Of a DNA stretch of 64,000 nucleotides, positions 32,446 through 44,845 are shown piece after piece. Numbering within the stretch: position 1 is the stretch's first letter; every line of letters starts with the position of its first letter. This DNA comes from Leptoclinus maculatus (taxonomy: Eukaryota; Chordata; Actinopteri; Perciformes; Stichaeidae). The DNA is taken from NCBI GenBank assembly GCA_032191485.1, contig JAVDOI010000009.1, forward strand, positions 20,828,843 through 20,892,842. Reading direction: 5' to 3'. The notes under the pieces are model-generated. The model was given only the letters and a program-made list of their open reading frames with translations, was not told the DNA's origin and made no database searches. Both the position numbers and the translations under genes were made by a program.

Positions 32446-34953
32446 GGTACGCTAAAGATATTAGCCAATCATCCGGAAAGTCCTCTCAGCCACTGGACGA
32501 GTGTCGGCCCAATGCGTCAGCTGGACTCTGTGTGCTCTGTATTCATCGTGAGCATATCATTAAAATGTTAGAATATTGGATCTACAGGTTGCAGCTTATT
32601 GGTAGCAACAGTATACTTTAAAAAAAAATGACTGAATATCTGGAGTCAGTCTCAGTTCAAGGTCATCCTCAATTAATCACTAATGATGATTTTAGAAGCA
32701 TTCACAATGTGTGTTCGCTGAGGTTACATTCAATTATTGTCTGTCAGCTGATGGGGAAAGTGTTGCATGGTTCACCTGAAGCAACGCTGACAGATTCTTC
32801 AGCCACAGCCTCTGAGTATCTGTGCTCACCAGCACTATGATGTTGTTATGACACATACCAAGGTGTGCCTGATCTTCACAGCATTTCATGACATTTGCAA
32901 AACTTGTATTTGGTGTGAAAACCCCCTTGCACAATGACACTATCAATTCCTGGTGAAATCATTCTGGCAGAATATAAACTATTGCCCGGCCATTACCCAG
33001 CGGTAGATGTCAGAAAAGGTCACATTGTGCTGGAGCTGCTCCTCGGAGAAGCGGGGCACTGTTCAATCCTGCAGAGATCATGGCATCCACCACAGGCCTG
33101 TCAGCATGGAGAGTGAGCTTTGGGAGTTTGATCCTCAACACGGTCACAGGAAGAAATATATGAAATGGGATTAGAGCTGAAACAGTACGGGAGCAGCCCA
33201 GAGTATTTTGGGCACATCGTGTTGTCCTCTGTATTTTTGGAGGATGGAATATTATCAGAACGAGTTGGTAGGAAAACACTGGCTATTTTCTAATGTGTAT
33301 CAGGCATTCCAAATATTGAGTTATTTTTTTTCATTTTTATCTAATGTAGCAGATGGGTCAGTTGGATGTCTGCCACACAGTGTTTACAGCTCACATGCAT
33401 CAATGTTAAAGCGGGCAATTCATTCTTGAACGACATGAAATAATTTTTTGTTGTTCATCCAAATCTCTTTTTAAATGTGTTTTTTTATTTGTACGCATTT
33501 TGGACCTTCACTTTAAGATCAGTGGAATGCCGTCGGGGTTATGCAAGGTGAGCTTTGGCTGAATTATTCTTCCGGAGTGTTGTTGAAAACTTCCCCCGAA
33601 ATAGTGATCAAAGCTTAGCAACCGTAACTAGGCAGGCCAGTGAAGCTCAAGTCTAACTAGACTAAGGTATTCTGAATTTAGTTTGTCCAAAACTGCAACA
33701 CAAGAGCGGTTGAGAGAGAATGAATTAGACAATTTGTTTAGCTTATGTGCTCTAGCGTAACCAGCAAACGTTAGCTAACTAGCATACTATCTACACTATT
33801 AACCCAACTTGGTATTACTTTACAGACCTAGGACCATTTTGTGGGGTTACAGGTTAAGTTGAAAAAAAAAAAATTGTCCCATTCGTAGCACTTCCAAACC
33901 GCAGTATTTCCACACTGTTAGTGCCGGTCGTGGATTACATTAGACTTTTAGACTACATTAGAGTTGAGGGTCAGGTTAGCAGCTCTCTCCTGCTCTTCAT
34001 TGGATTTGGGTATGTTTACACTCTAGCTCAGGTTGCCAACGGTCCTGTACCAGCTGGGAAGTCCAGTATAATGGGCTGAATTGGTCAAGATCATCCAATC
34101 ACATGCCTCCATATGCGCATCAGTTTTGTATAGTGTAAATGCACCAATTCCTGCCAAAAGAAAAAAAAAGGGGAGTGGTGATATCTGGTATTGTTGTTGA
34201 TTATGGATTAACCTGCAAATATGACTAAAGCTGCCTAGAATGAGAAGCAAAAAAGGAGTGGGTTACAACCCTCCTGATTTTCCCAGAAGACTCAATTCTG
34301 ACATTTTGTCACTTTTTGGTTATTTTGTCTGTAAATATTTTGACCCTTTTTATGGTTGTTTTGCATTTCTGTGTAGTTTTTTAGTGTGTCTTTGTAGTCA
34401 TTTTATTGACTTTTCTGATTGACATGATCATTTTGCAACAAAATACAGTGTGAGTTGCGCTCGTCGCAGGGTTCAGCGTACATCACAGCGCGCAGTGCCC
34501 AAAGTCGGGCTTTGGCCAATGCAGCGGAAAGCCATCATGGAGCGATGCAAGCCATTGGAAATAATGAGTTTCAGAGCCAAGTGGTGGGTGTTGTGAAAGG
34601 GCTTTGAGTGAGAGACAGAGAATAAAGGAGACTACTAAGAGAAAGAAATACTCAAGCACAGGCAAAAGAAATCATGAATGAATGAAATCAATGGATATAA
34701 ACTTATGAACATTAGTTTATGCAAGAGATTGATGCAAGTTACCACCAGAGGAACAAATTATTCTGTATTATTTCCTTAGAATAAACAAATACGCCTCTTT
34801 AACATGAAAATGCTGTACTTGTTATTTTGCTGTTCAGGAAACAAAGTCTGTGAAGCTCTGAATTTTTCTCTGTAGAAGGACCCCAGAGCACCCGCATTGG
34901 TTTCAGAATCCTCCCTTCTTTTGAAGTCTCAAGGTTGGCAAGTATGACTTTAC
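32446..34953. other. Intergenic, unassigned
   Basis: Short chance frames only. Nothing recognised. Confidence 0.35.
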
Positions 34954-35470
34954 GCTGTTGAAAAATTCTCAATTGTCCACGGAGGTGAGAATGACCTAAC
35001 TCAGCATGTTTCCAAAAAAATGCAAAGGAAGGACACCCTAAAAAAGGTGCAAACAACATCAGTGCATTCTTCATGACATCTTAAGTGGAAAATGACAACG
35101 ATACGGCTCAACACAGACTCAGTATCGACTGTCTTGCTCGTGTAAGCTCAACTGTGTATTTGACTCAAATGTTGTGAAGAAGATGCAAGCTGAGATGATT
35201 ACAATGATTTTCTAGGACCAAAGACTGTGCAGGATATTTTATATGATCTGTCCTCGACCAAAAGGTGAATCCGTGTACTTCTCCGTTGCCACAGATGCCT
35301 CAACAAAGGGAAATGGAAAAAAATATTCCCAGTGTGCGTGAGATATTTCTCTTTGTCAGATAGAGTGCAGTGCAAGTTACTGGACTTTTATGAAGACAGT
35401 GATGAAACTGACCTGAAGCAGCTTGTGACTGCTCTCAAAATGACACAGTCAGTATTGATACAGAAAGCAG
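34954..35470 (+). pseudogene. hAT-type transposase-like relic
   Basis: Three frames in order give pieces of one protein family. 34954-35076 reads AVEKFSIVHGGENDLTQHVS, like the BED-finger-type start with a GG(x)2D..H core. About 35120-35215 reads LNCVFDSNVVKKMQ. About 35216-35470 reads PKTVQDILYDLSSTK in one frame, SVYFSVATDASTKGN in the next, and VRYFSLSDRVQCKLLDFYED in a third. SxATDASxKGN followed by LLDFYE is what I associate with hAT-derived proteins of the ZNF862/KIAA1586-like group. Stops at 35074 and 35213 and at least two frameshifts make it non-functional. No TIRs were found around it, and the C-terminal dimerisation region is not visible downstream. Confidence 0.55.
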
Positions 35471-37347
35471 GACAGGGTAACACAAAAACCCTAAGCCTAA
35501 ATCCACCAGTGAGCAGCAAAAAATATCTATGGAAAATGGAGAGATTCCGCTCTTTTGCATTTGAAATGTTTCTGTTTTTTGCTGTAAAAAAGGTCCAAAT
35601 TGGGATTTCCTTCATTTATTTTGAGGTTTCTTCACATAAGCTTACAAAATTATACTAAATAGTAAAGCTACATACTAAAATAGCATAAACACTTGTTTAG
35701 TGCCTTTCACACTGCCATGGCACCGTGCATTGTGATACGCCACCTTTTGTCCCATATTTAGTAGTGGGAAAATTGTCAACCCTAACTCCAGCACGCCCTG
35801 CCAAATGTGTTTGCTGAGAAAGAATACTCATCCTCTTTTGTAACGTAGGTGAAGCATAACCTGCTGTTTGAAAATGCAAACAATGTTGCATGAATCTACC
35901 CTTTTTGTTTTGCTTGTCCAGGACTGTAAGCCAAAAAAGCTGGGTGATCGTACTTATGACACAAGGACTAATTAGCTCTGCACTGCAATCCAAGAACAAT
36001 GCTGCTTCTTTATTGCCATCTTCTACACAGGGATCATAACCTGGTAAGGATGCTGACTTTTTGCCTGGGACCTGCACAGCAGGTAGCCTATTAGCATGCT
36101 ATGTATGCATCATCTGCGTGCATATCCGAGAACCCTTTTTACAGGGTTTTGAGAGGAGTCAGCTGGAGACATTCAAATGTCAGCCATCGACACATTTTCA
36201 ACCAACTCGCATAACTTTAGCTTAATTACCTAGTTAGCTTCAGCTGAGAAGCCTGCTTTTGTCTACATCTGTCTGAAATCAAGGACCCATCGTTTCAAAA
36301 ATACATTTCCCACCATCATCATCATCATCATAGTAAAATGCATTATGTGTCACAAGAAGGGCTTGGCCAACAGACAATAAAGCAAATGTCATATGTTTGA
36401 AATAGCATTTGTTCAATTTGCAGATTTAGTTTTTTTTGCGTTTGGATTAAAGAAATGAAAAACATCAACTCACAATTGCTCCGTTAAATACCTCGGCAGC
36501 TTGTACACTCCTTCAGAGCCAAAAACATTCCTCCTCCCCTTTCCTCCTCACAGCTTTGGTGGCTACTAAAAAAGTATTTTGAAGCTTGTTAACAGTTCCA
36601 GCAAAGGTCCTCCATCTCCTGCGACAGCCGTTTGGAGATTCATTTGTCACCATCTGATCCTCTCTACCTTCTAATTAGGAGGAGAATACAGGGCTGCAGT
36701 AGTTGTGTGAAAAGAGGAGCAAAGAACAGAGGCTGAGCATCCTGTCTGTATGAGTTTCCTGTAGAGAAAAGGCTGCGAGAGCTGTGTTTGTCAGTGGGGT
36801 CCAGAAATCACATCATTGTCTGAGGAGTCATCAAGGCTGATACATGACCCTTGTTATTCTCCCACTAAATGGCTGCTGAAAGAAAACTGCCCATTATCAG
36901 AAGTATCCATGCACATGCTCCGTTTTATAGAAAAAATACCCTCTGCTTCATGGTAATCTAGATTCAAAATGCACAGATGAAGAAGATCTGTGCAGGTATT
37001 GAATATACAGAATACAATGAATATATTACAACAACAAAAATGCATTTAATGGCTGTAGTAAATCAGGAGGTGCCGTTAAGATCCTGTATGTGTGAATGAT
37101 GGGGTGGTTATGGATGAAGTGATTTTAATGAATGTGTTCATTGCAACAGAACTTGGGCCATATTTAAATAACAAAGCAAAATGTCCTGAATAGAAAGAAT
37201 TGTTTATGTATTACTTACAAGTATTATGTCCTCTGAATATATATATATATATATACATATATACATACATTCAATTTGTTTATTTTACAGCTTCTCATTT
37301 CTCCACTCACCCTTGCTTTTTCCGGTGTTTGTTGCAGGTGGTTCATG
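35471..37347. other. Intergenic, unassigned
   Basis: No gene or named repeat. A short (ATC)n stretch occurs near 36315-36330, and a (TA)n tract at 37236-37270. Confidence 0.35.
37236..37270. repeat. (TA)n / (TACA) microsatellite
   Basis: AT dinucleotides passing into ATACATATATACATACAT. Confidence 0.9.
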
Positions 37348-37652
37348 GTCTCAATCACTAGCATGATGTTCATTTAGTTAATTATGGTCACATTTAGAGT
37401 CAAATAGAGCATTAAGCGGAGTATGCTTTAGGGCGGGCTTACTGTCGCGAGACGTATCCGGCATCTCTACGTCACTCGTCCGTATTCCAAATATGGTAAC
37501 TTACGTTCAACGCTTGCAAGCCAAGATGGCGATGACCGTATTCCAAGATGACGACGGCAAAATCGGAGATCCCGAGGCTTCATAACGGTAGTCCACAAAC
37601 CAATGGGTGACATCAATATGACTAAGTCCACTTCATACAGTCTATGGTGTTA
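37348..37652 (+). repeat. Dispersed repeat A, copy 1
   Basis: Aligns with 48980-49262. Both have CATGATGTTCA, TAGAGT.AAATAGA, GTATGCTTTA, then CGGCATCTCTAC, AATATGGT.ACTT, GTTCA, and AAGATGGC in the same order. The copies are substantially diverged. The end ACTTCATACAGTCTATGG is, from memory, a common fish repeat terminus. Confidence 0.7.
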
Positions 37653-38561
37653 AGCGAAATACTGAGCAGAGATATTGGTTCTCGGGCAGATGACCCCTCT
37701 GTCTGTCGGACACTTCACACCTGAAATCCCCATATTATGGCCAGCAGCTCCCTGCTGTGTCTTCTAATGTGCCATTGAAGGGGTTGGGGGGCTTTAAAGC
37801 GACACGGTCTCATCTAACCAACCGCTGCCTGTTCACACATCCTCACGGAGAGATTTTGATGGATTGATGGATGGTGAGAGAACGCCACAAGGGGATATCT
37901 AAACAAGAGGAGACTAGACTAATTCCCCGAGGGGAACATTGCTATTGTTGTCAAAAAATCATCTGTCTAATGCTTGACCCTCTCCCACGGGTTAAGAAGA
38001 TGCTTTCTCCCTCCTGAAAGACATTTGGATGTAGGGATATATGTTAAGGCAGTGTGCCGTCTCTTAAACAGATGGTGCGACATTAAATGTGTCATCTTTC
38101 ATGGAATGCAGTGCTGTAAATCTACATTGTAGTAAACCCTGAGCCACATTTCCACGTTCCATTTCATGCCAATGCGGCATTTGTGGAGGTATATAGCCGG
38201 ATATCAGACCTCTGAAGTGACGCCCATATCTAGTCAGCAATTTCATACTTTAATTTGACCTCTCAGATTGTGAAACACATTCACTCAAAGAACAAAATTA
38301 AACTCTCAAAATCAGAAGGATCCATACTTGACTGAGAAACACCTTAGAGTTAAACAGCTAAAGGTACACAATGAGAACGAACAATGAAGTGACAACAAAA
38401 TACGTACAAAACTAAATGCAATTCAGTCTGATTATCAGGCCAGGTGGCCTCTTCAGCATTACACTTGCCTCAAGTCTTAATCCCAGTGCGTGATATGAAA
38501 CAACATACGCACCACTACTAAAACCTAGAAATAAATAATAATAACAAATTTTAATCTATAT
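37653..38561. other. Intergenic, unassigned
   Basis: Non-coding, nothing recognised. Confidence 0.35.
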
Positions 38562-39180
38562 AGCTGTCTGCACCGGCTACGTGCTGGCTCGTATCTCAGC
38601 TGCTCCAGTTTGACTAGCCCTTCATTTTTGCTCAGCAGCTGGGAAGCAAGACACAAGACCGTCTTGGGTATTGAAGAGCTGCATGATTATTCATGGGCAA
38701 ACTTTATCCTACTCTGTACATTCATGCCACCCGACAACTTAACCGCTGGGAATCCCTATTGAAAGAGAGATGTTAGCGAGGCATGAGCGGTCCAATCCAC
38801 ACACTCTGTCTCCGTCGGCTGGCTAAACTTCACCAGGTTGACTGACAGCAGAGGTTTTCTGAACCAAAATAGTTTTCATGTCGGCTCCCATGTTTTGATT
38901 CATTGATTTTATTTCCCTGCCCACCATAGCGAGTGACGGGAATTTGTGCTTTAGTGAAACAGGTGAGTTCACAGACTGTAAACCTTGATCAATCAATGTT
39001 GATACGGTTAATAACTTCAAAACATATACAGCGGGTTATTTGTGGAATTGAATCAGCGGTCTATGTAGATGATGCAAACACTAAATGCAACAAAATTAGA
39101 CTTGAAGCGTTAAAAAAATGCGCAGGGGTCTGTGACGCTCCTGCTCAACCACACACTCGCTACGTGACAAGCAACTGAAT
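38562..39180 (+). repeat. Probable fish dispersed repeat (unnamed)
   Basis: Phrases such as GCTCGTATCTCAGCTGCTCC, GACAGCAGAGGTTTTCTGA and CCTTGATCAATCAATGTTGA follow each other as in a repeat that I remember from percomorph genomes. There is no second copy in this window, so the call is from memory. Confidence 0.35.
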
Positions 39181-39599
39181 TTCCTTTACCCCCAAAAGTT
39201 TTAAAATAGGACTGAATTCAGTCAATGATGATAACTAAACAATGATTGTGTTTATTATATTTCATATGCACGATAAAAGAGACCACAATGCGAGCCCCCC
39301 GATTAGTGAGTCTTTCTTCAACTTTTGCTGTTATTATCTTTACTACCAACAGTTTCGACCGGCATCAGAATCTTAAAGCAAGGTGACCAAGAGAAGAGCT
39401 TTGTCACAGAAGACATTTTTACATCTCATAGCATGAAAAGCACATGTAAAAAAATGAATTCCATTTAGCTGCTTTGGTTTCAGGGTCCTGCTATTGTGCA
39501 TGCTGACACACTTTCATGGTTTACTGGGACACTTGAATAGAACAGAACCACCATCGTTAATGTTATTGGTAACACCTGTGCGTTCCCCTCGATGACAAG
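39181..39599. other. Intergenic, unassigned
   Basis: Non-coding, nothing recognised. Confidence 0.35.
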
Positions 39600-39985
39600 T
39601 CAACATGTCTGCTGCTTTTCCTTACCTGTCCACTAGCTGCTCTTCTACAATGTCCTGCTCACCACCTGATCTAATCCTCTGCCGGCCCAGCTGCTCCCAA
39701 TTAGTCGTTAGCCCCGGTGTGGCGTATGCTGCTCACAGTTTGGCTCCACCTTCCTGTTTTTTGCTCTTTTTTTTTTACTCTGCCTGAAATCCCTTTCCTC
39801 AGTTTTACTGTCCTGCTTGACAGCTGATTCTGTGTTTGCTTGATTTTGACCTGCCTGCCAGTTGCCAACTGAAGGCCTGAACTTTGTACTATCAGAACAG
39901 CTTTTAACAACACCTGCCTGCCTTGAGTCCCAAAGTCTTCCTGTGGGTCCAATTACCTGTTGTCAGTTGACCTCAAACATGGCAG
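39600..39985 (+). repeat. Possible retroelement 3' end / LTR remnant
   Basis: Pyrimidine-rich, with CCTGCCTGCC blocks, CCTTGAGTCCCAAAGTC and GTGGGTCCAATTACCTG. This resembles the 3' sequence of fish LTR retroelements. No coding domain or second LTR is seen. Confidence 0.3.
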
Positions 39986-42935
39986 TGTTCTGAAACAAGC
40001 TGTAATTGTTGTAGCTGTTTTGTTTCCCCAGATCCACTTGCTAAATAGCTAGGGATCCAATAGATTGCAGACACTAGCAGTTTAAAGCCATATTACCCAA
40101 TATCTTCTGTATATCAACCTTACTGCCATCCACACAGTACAGTAATAGTCTGTTCAAGCAAGGAGTTCTTACATACATTCTGTGATGAACAGACTTCACA
40201 TCACACATCATTAGTGTTCTGTCCTGGGGTCATTTGGGGGTTTCAGGTCTTGCAACAGACAGAGGACACAGAGCCTGTACGAAGGTCTACTGACCTACTG
40301 GTCACTCCTTAGTTAATGGGGAAATGCTGTAAATAAAGTATATACCTGTCACCTGTGTTTCACAGTCAAACCCATAAATAATGTACACATTTGTTCTCTC
40401 TGATTCAAATACTGTAGGACACATTTAATGCTGCTTTCCAGACAACTCGGGGGTCAGAATTTCCAGCTTCCGACCAACAGTTCCAGGTGCATGACGCAGA
40501 GCAGAAACAAATTACATAGCTGACCGTGAGAAACTGATGTTTCTTCGACAAATGTACACACACAATTTCAGCAGTGCAACCTCCACATTCTTCTGGCATT
40601 TTTTACTGAATAACTGTTTTGCAGAGAAAATAACTTGCAGTGATTGTTCACCATAATAAGCTATACCTAATAACATGGAAACATATTTTGCATCAATTTA
40701 CATGGAGAACAGGTTTTGCTACATGATAGTATGTATTTTAAGTAAATACAATTTTAAAAAAGTTCTGAGTTGTCTGGATCAGTATTACTAGTCTGCTCCA
40801 TCGTCAAGGTTAAATAAAAAAAAATAATTGAGTTTGTATACCTGGAACATTGGTAGTCACCGTTTTGTCAACAATTTTACTTAGCAGTCCTTTCACAAAC
40901 GTCATGCATGCATGCATGCATGCACCTGTATGTGGCTGACCTCTTCACATCCATGAATCCATATAACCCAGAATGTCTGTGTATTTCCCGATAAGTCTGC
41001 ATTAAAACTTGCAATTGAAAAACACCTTATTATCTGGGGAGTGCACGGCACTCATTTCAGTTTTCTGAAATGCAGTTGCTCAAGTTGTAATACAAACATT
41101 TGTATGGTTAACATGCTATCCAGATCACAGGTGTTCTGAGGAACACCGAGTCCTGAAGTCGTCCTTCAGTAGGAGGAAAACAGCAATAACAAGCCTTAGA
41201 TGAAAGCTGAGATTAAGGAAGGAGAGGCAGCAGCAGAGGCTTGCTCCTCAGATAATTCAGGTCTAATCTACGCTCTGCAGTGTGCAGTTAGCCAAGTACC
41301 TCTGCAAAGATTTACCCTCAGCACTCATCCGGTGTTATCATGCCAATAGAAACCATGGACACACACTAAAGCACACACTCAAACACATCACACAAATGAA
41401 TTCAGGAGTTTGTCATGATTAAAGTTCCATCAAAGTCCTTTGGTTTTCAAAATATAATAAAGTATTTTTTTTTAAATACATACCAAAATATATATATATA
41501 TACAAGATAGCACAATAGAATAAATGATAAGTAGCCATGTTTGCATAATAGGGGACTGTATGCTTGATTAAAATGAACCAAACAGACAGCAGAAAAGGAA
41601 AAAAACATGGCTAATGAGCTTTAATGTGTTTTTAGACCATTTTAAAATGATACTCTACTGATTAGAGGTATTGTTCAAGACAAAGCACATAATGTAAAAC
41701 AACCCTTTTTCTATGAAAGGCAGTTAATGCAGGTTTTGGAGTTTTCTTGCAAATCTTCAATAACTTTGTTCTGTGAATAATTGAGCACTCTATTTTTGGA
41801 AAAGGATGCATTTGACTCTGAGTTGCATGCAAATAAATACTGGATTGTAAGTGCGTAGGTTTGTGCGTGAGGATCACAATGGTAGTGTGTTTAGCCACAT
41901 TTTGGTATGGCAGTTTCTGATGTTCCAAGTAAAACTGGTGAGGTAGTTTGATGAGTTTCTATCAATGCTTTGGATCTTTTCCATGCATTGAAAACTATTC
42001 ACTTTTTTAAAAGACTTGCATGCCCCAGGTGTTTTCATTTAGGCTAATTAGACCTCTGCTCAGGTCTAACAGTTATGTTTCAACCTCATACTACACACTA
42101 ATTCTATATAGCCTGCGTTATACCGTATAGTTATTGATATTTCTGCTGTCAGTAGTATTAAGAAAATACTCCATTTCCTTCATGCATTGCATTATGGGAC
42201 AATATTTTACTTTTTTATTTAGTTATGTTAGTTGACAGAAGCATAGCAGAAAACACTACTCTAATCCTTTGTAAGAATGTGACGTATAGAATTGAAACAG
42301 CCTGTGTACGGATAAAAATAGTAGAGGGGAAAGTTATCCGGTTTAACAGGTGCAACAGTATTATCAGAGTGAGGAGAATGTCAATCAACCACAGACGAGT
42401 GAACACACCTGTGCGAGTGTGACCAAGCTTTTTAAATATTAAAACCGGTGCTTTCACCCTCTGAGGCTATTTGATGAAACTGACTTTATCCATGCTATTA
42501 CCTCACCTATATTGTGTTAATCATAAAAAAAGATAAGATAAAAGACATAATATTCAAGAAGGCTTTATGTGTTTAAACATATGATACTTATTCTGTGACC
42601 TTATGCTACTTTGGCAACTTGTTTCAAAGCCTTTCAAGACCGTTGGTTTAAAGCTTTCTGAGGCTCAAAGAGAATTCAAAATATAGCTTGGGGCAATGTA
42701 ATCATGTTTTAAAAGTGAGCGTTATCAGGTTAAAACCAATGCCGAACAGGTAACCATTGACGAGAAGCCAGCATTTTGTCTTTTTAGCGTTTAACGACCG
42801 AAATTTTGAACTTGGCAAAGTGAGAGAGAAATGTGGTTGATGCCAGAAAAAAAGAGGATTGCGGGATGTGTGTGTTGAGAGAGGCACAGGAATAATTCTC
42901 TATAGATTAACAACTTTATTTAGGTCACCTGCTTT
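39986..42935. other. Intergenic, unassigned
   Basis: Short chance frames only. Contains the (CATG)n tract at 40903 and a small ATATATATATA stretch near 41490. Confidence 0.35.
40903..40925. repeat. (CATG)n microsatellite
   Basis: Five and a half CATG/GCAT units, a self-complementary tetranucleotide repeat. Confidence 0.9.
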
Positions 42936-43135
42936 ACATATGTAGACCACCAGCGTTTATTATCTCCGCCAGGAAGATCATGTATGTGTGCGTGAGTGAG
43001 TGTGCACCTCTGTGTCTGTCCATGGTCAATCCCGCAACTGCATAATATTTTGGGTGGCCGGTTATGACCTCACATGGCTGCGGTGATTCACCCCTTCTCA
43101 AAACACCTTTTATTGTCTGTTTTAGACTGCCTTTG
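42936..43135. repeat. Possible dispersed repeat fragment
   Basis: TTATCTCCGCCAGGAAGATC followed by TCTGTGTCTGTCCATGGTC resembles a repeat common in fish (CTCCGCCAAGGAGGTTATG type). Assigned from memory only. Confidence 0.3.
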
Positions 43136-44344
43136 ACTGCTTCTGACTTTTCACTCACTAGCAAGTGATAACAGCTGAGTGAGCTTACGTTTAGTGTTTT
43201 GGATGGTGTTTGGCTAACGGAACTACCAGTATACGCACAGAGTACACCGCCGCCGCTCAACCACTGCCATGTGGCTGGACAGCTTGGTGGGTTTCATTTT
43301 GTTTTTGGCAAGATTGTATGAAATGTATTAAAATGACGACTTTGAGCCGATTACTTGCAAACATCGCCGCTTGTTTTTTGGTTATCTGTTATTTCTGCAT
43401 ACGACAATAAGGCTTCGAACATCTCCAGTGAAATCATTTCTTTACCATTTTCGAATCAAATGACCATGGCCTTTTAACCAGCCAAACATCTCCATTTTGT
43501 TCAGCAAAGTTAGTTTGGTTTGAGTTTTTTATTAGTTCCCTACAAGTCAGCATTTCCCTCACCATTTTTCCTGCCAATTGGTTCTCTAAAAACCTCCAGC
43601 ACATTCTTATGTTCTGGCTCAGCAGGATAATATATAAAACTGCAGTTCATTCGTCTCCTCCGCAGATGGAGTATTTAGATAGATACTGCTCCTTTCTGTG
43701 TTTTAGTGCTGTGGGCTGTGGTGTGGTATATGGCCTTGCTACTCAGTCGTCTCCTCCTCTTTATAGTTAGCCAGCTCTCAGCTGGCAAACTCTCCTTCAA
43801 CTTCATTTTCCCCACACAGGAAAGAAGCATTTGCTCAATGGACCATATATATACATATGAGTGTGTGCTTGATAAGTGACCAAAGTGAAGAGCTCCAGTG
43901 ACTAAAATGCTTTCCTCATGCTTTGTTTGCTCATTTTGAATCAGTAAAAATTGCAAAAAGAAAGCATACAAAATAACCATTTGTAGCAGAACTGCTAAGT
44001 AGTGTAACCAGTTCTCAATACCATTATTTTCTCAAGTCACCGAACAAAAGCTTTCTGGATTTAGTCACAAGAGGAACTTGTATAGTCTAAACTGCAGTGA
44101 ACAATGTATTTTTGAAAAGACATCAATGACAACCAAGTGCATTCATCAAAACAACACCCACCGCTTTTTTTTAATCTGTTTTTTGGTGATAATAAGTCAA
44201 TCAAGAACTCTTAAATATGTAGTCCTTACAATCTGTGCAGTGTACATGAAGCATTGATGTGTTCTCAGTTTGGTTTAATCAGCTTGTGCTTTGCATTTAC
44301 ATCACATGGCTTTAATTTGAATGCCACATTTTAGTTTCAGAGGG
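43136..44344. other. Intergenic, unassigned
   Basis: No gene or repeat recognised. Confidence 0.35.
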
Positions 44345-44845
44345 AAATATCTTGACATACTATGCATGGATTGCCATGAAAGTTTCTACAGTGTTGCCAA
44401 CTATTTTCAATGTAAAGTAGCTAAGAGCCTGCTTAAAAAGTCACACAATGTCCCTAGGTTTGTTTATTCGTGATGTCGTCATGTAACTATTTATATGACA
44501 TACAAGCTTGTAAAAATTAAGTAAAAGTTTAAGTTAATTGACTCACACGTGTTAACATCAGCTATAACTATTATTGAAGTTGTTATCATAAATATGCATC
44601 TAAAATAAACCTCCAACTTCACTTTTGTATGGTCATTCCCAGCTTAGTCACACTTCTGTCTGGCTGCTGATTGGTCGACTGAACATAGTCCAGAGAGAAA
44701 AAGTTGCTTGGATTTGTTATCTGATTTTTCTGAAGTGTTCTTGAAAGTCACCATGTCGGCAACACTGATTTTGTTGATAGTCCGCACAGGATGAATTCTA
44801 AATTACTTTTGGGGATCCTCTGACTTTTCATCCTGCCGGTTAAAA
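44345..44845 (-). repeat. Dispersed repeat B, copy 1 (interrupted)
   Basis: 44345-44388 and 44768-44845 are two halves of one repeat and match the reverse complement of 51205-51345. For example GAAATATCT and CTGACTTTTC occur in the same order. A 379-bp hAT-like element (44389-44767) splits it. Confidence 0.6.
44389..44767. mobile_element. hAT-like MITE, 379 bp, nested in a repeat
   Basis: The left end CAGTGTTGCCAAC and right end GTCGGCAACACTG form a 13-bp inverted repeat with one mismatch. The right flank ATTTTGTT and the left flank AGTTTCTA look like an eroded 8-bp duplication (5 of 8 match). Removing the element with one flank restores the surrounding repeat (GGATTGCCATGAA then ATTTTGTT). 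No transposase. Confidence 0.7.
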
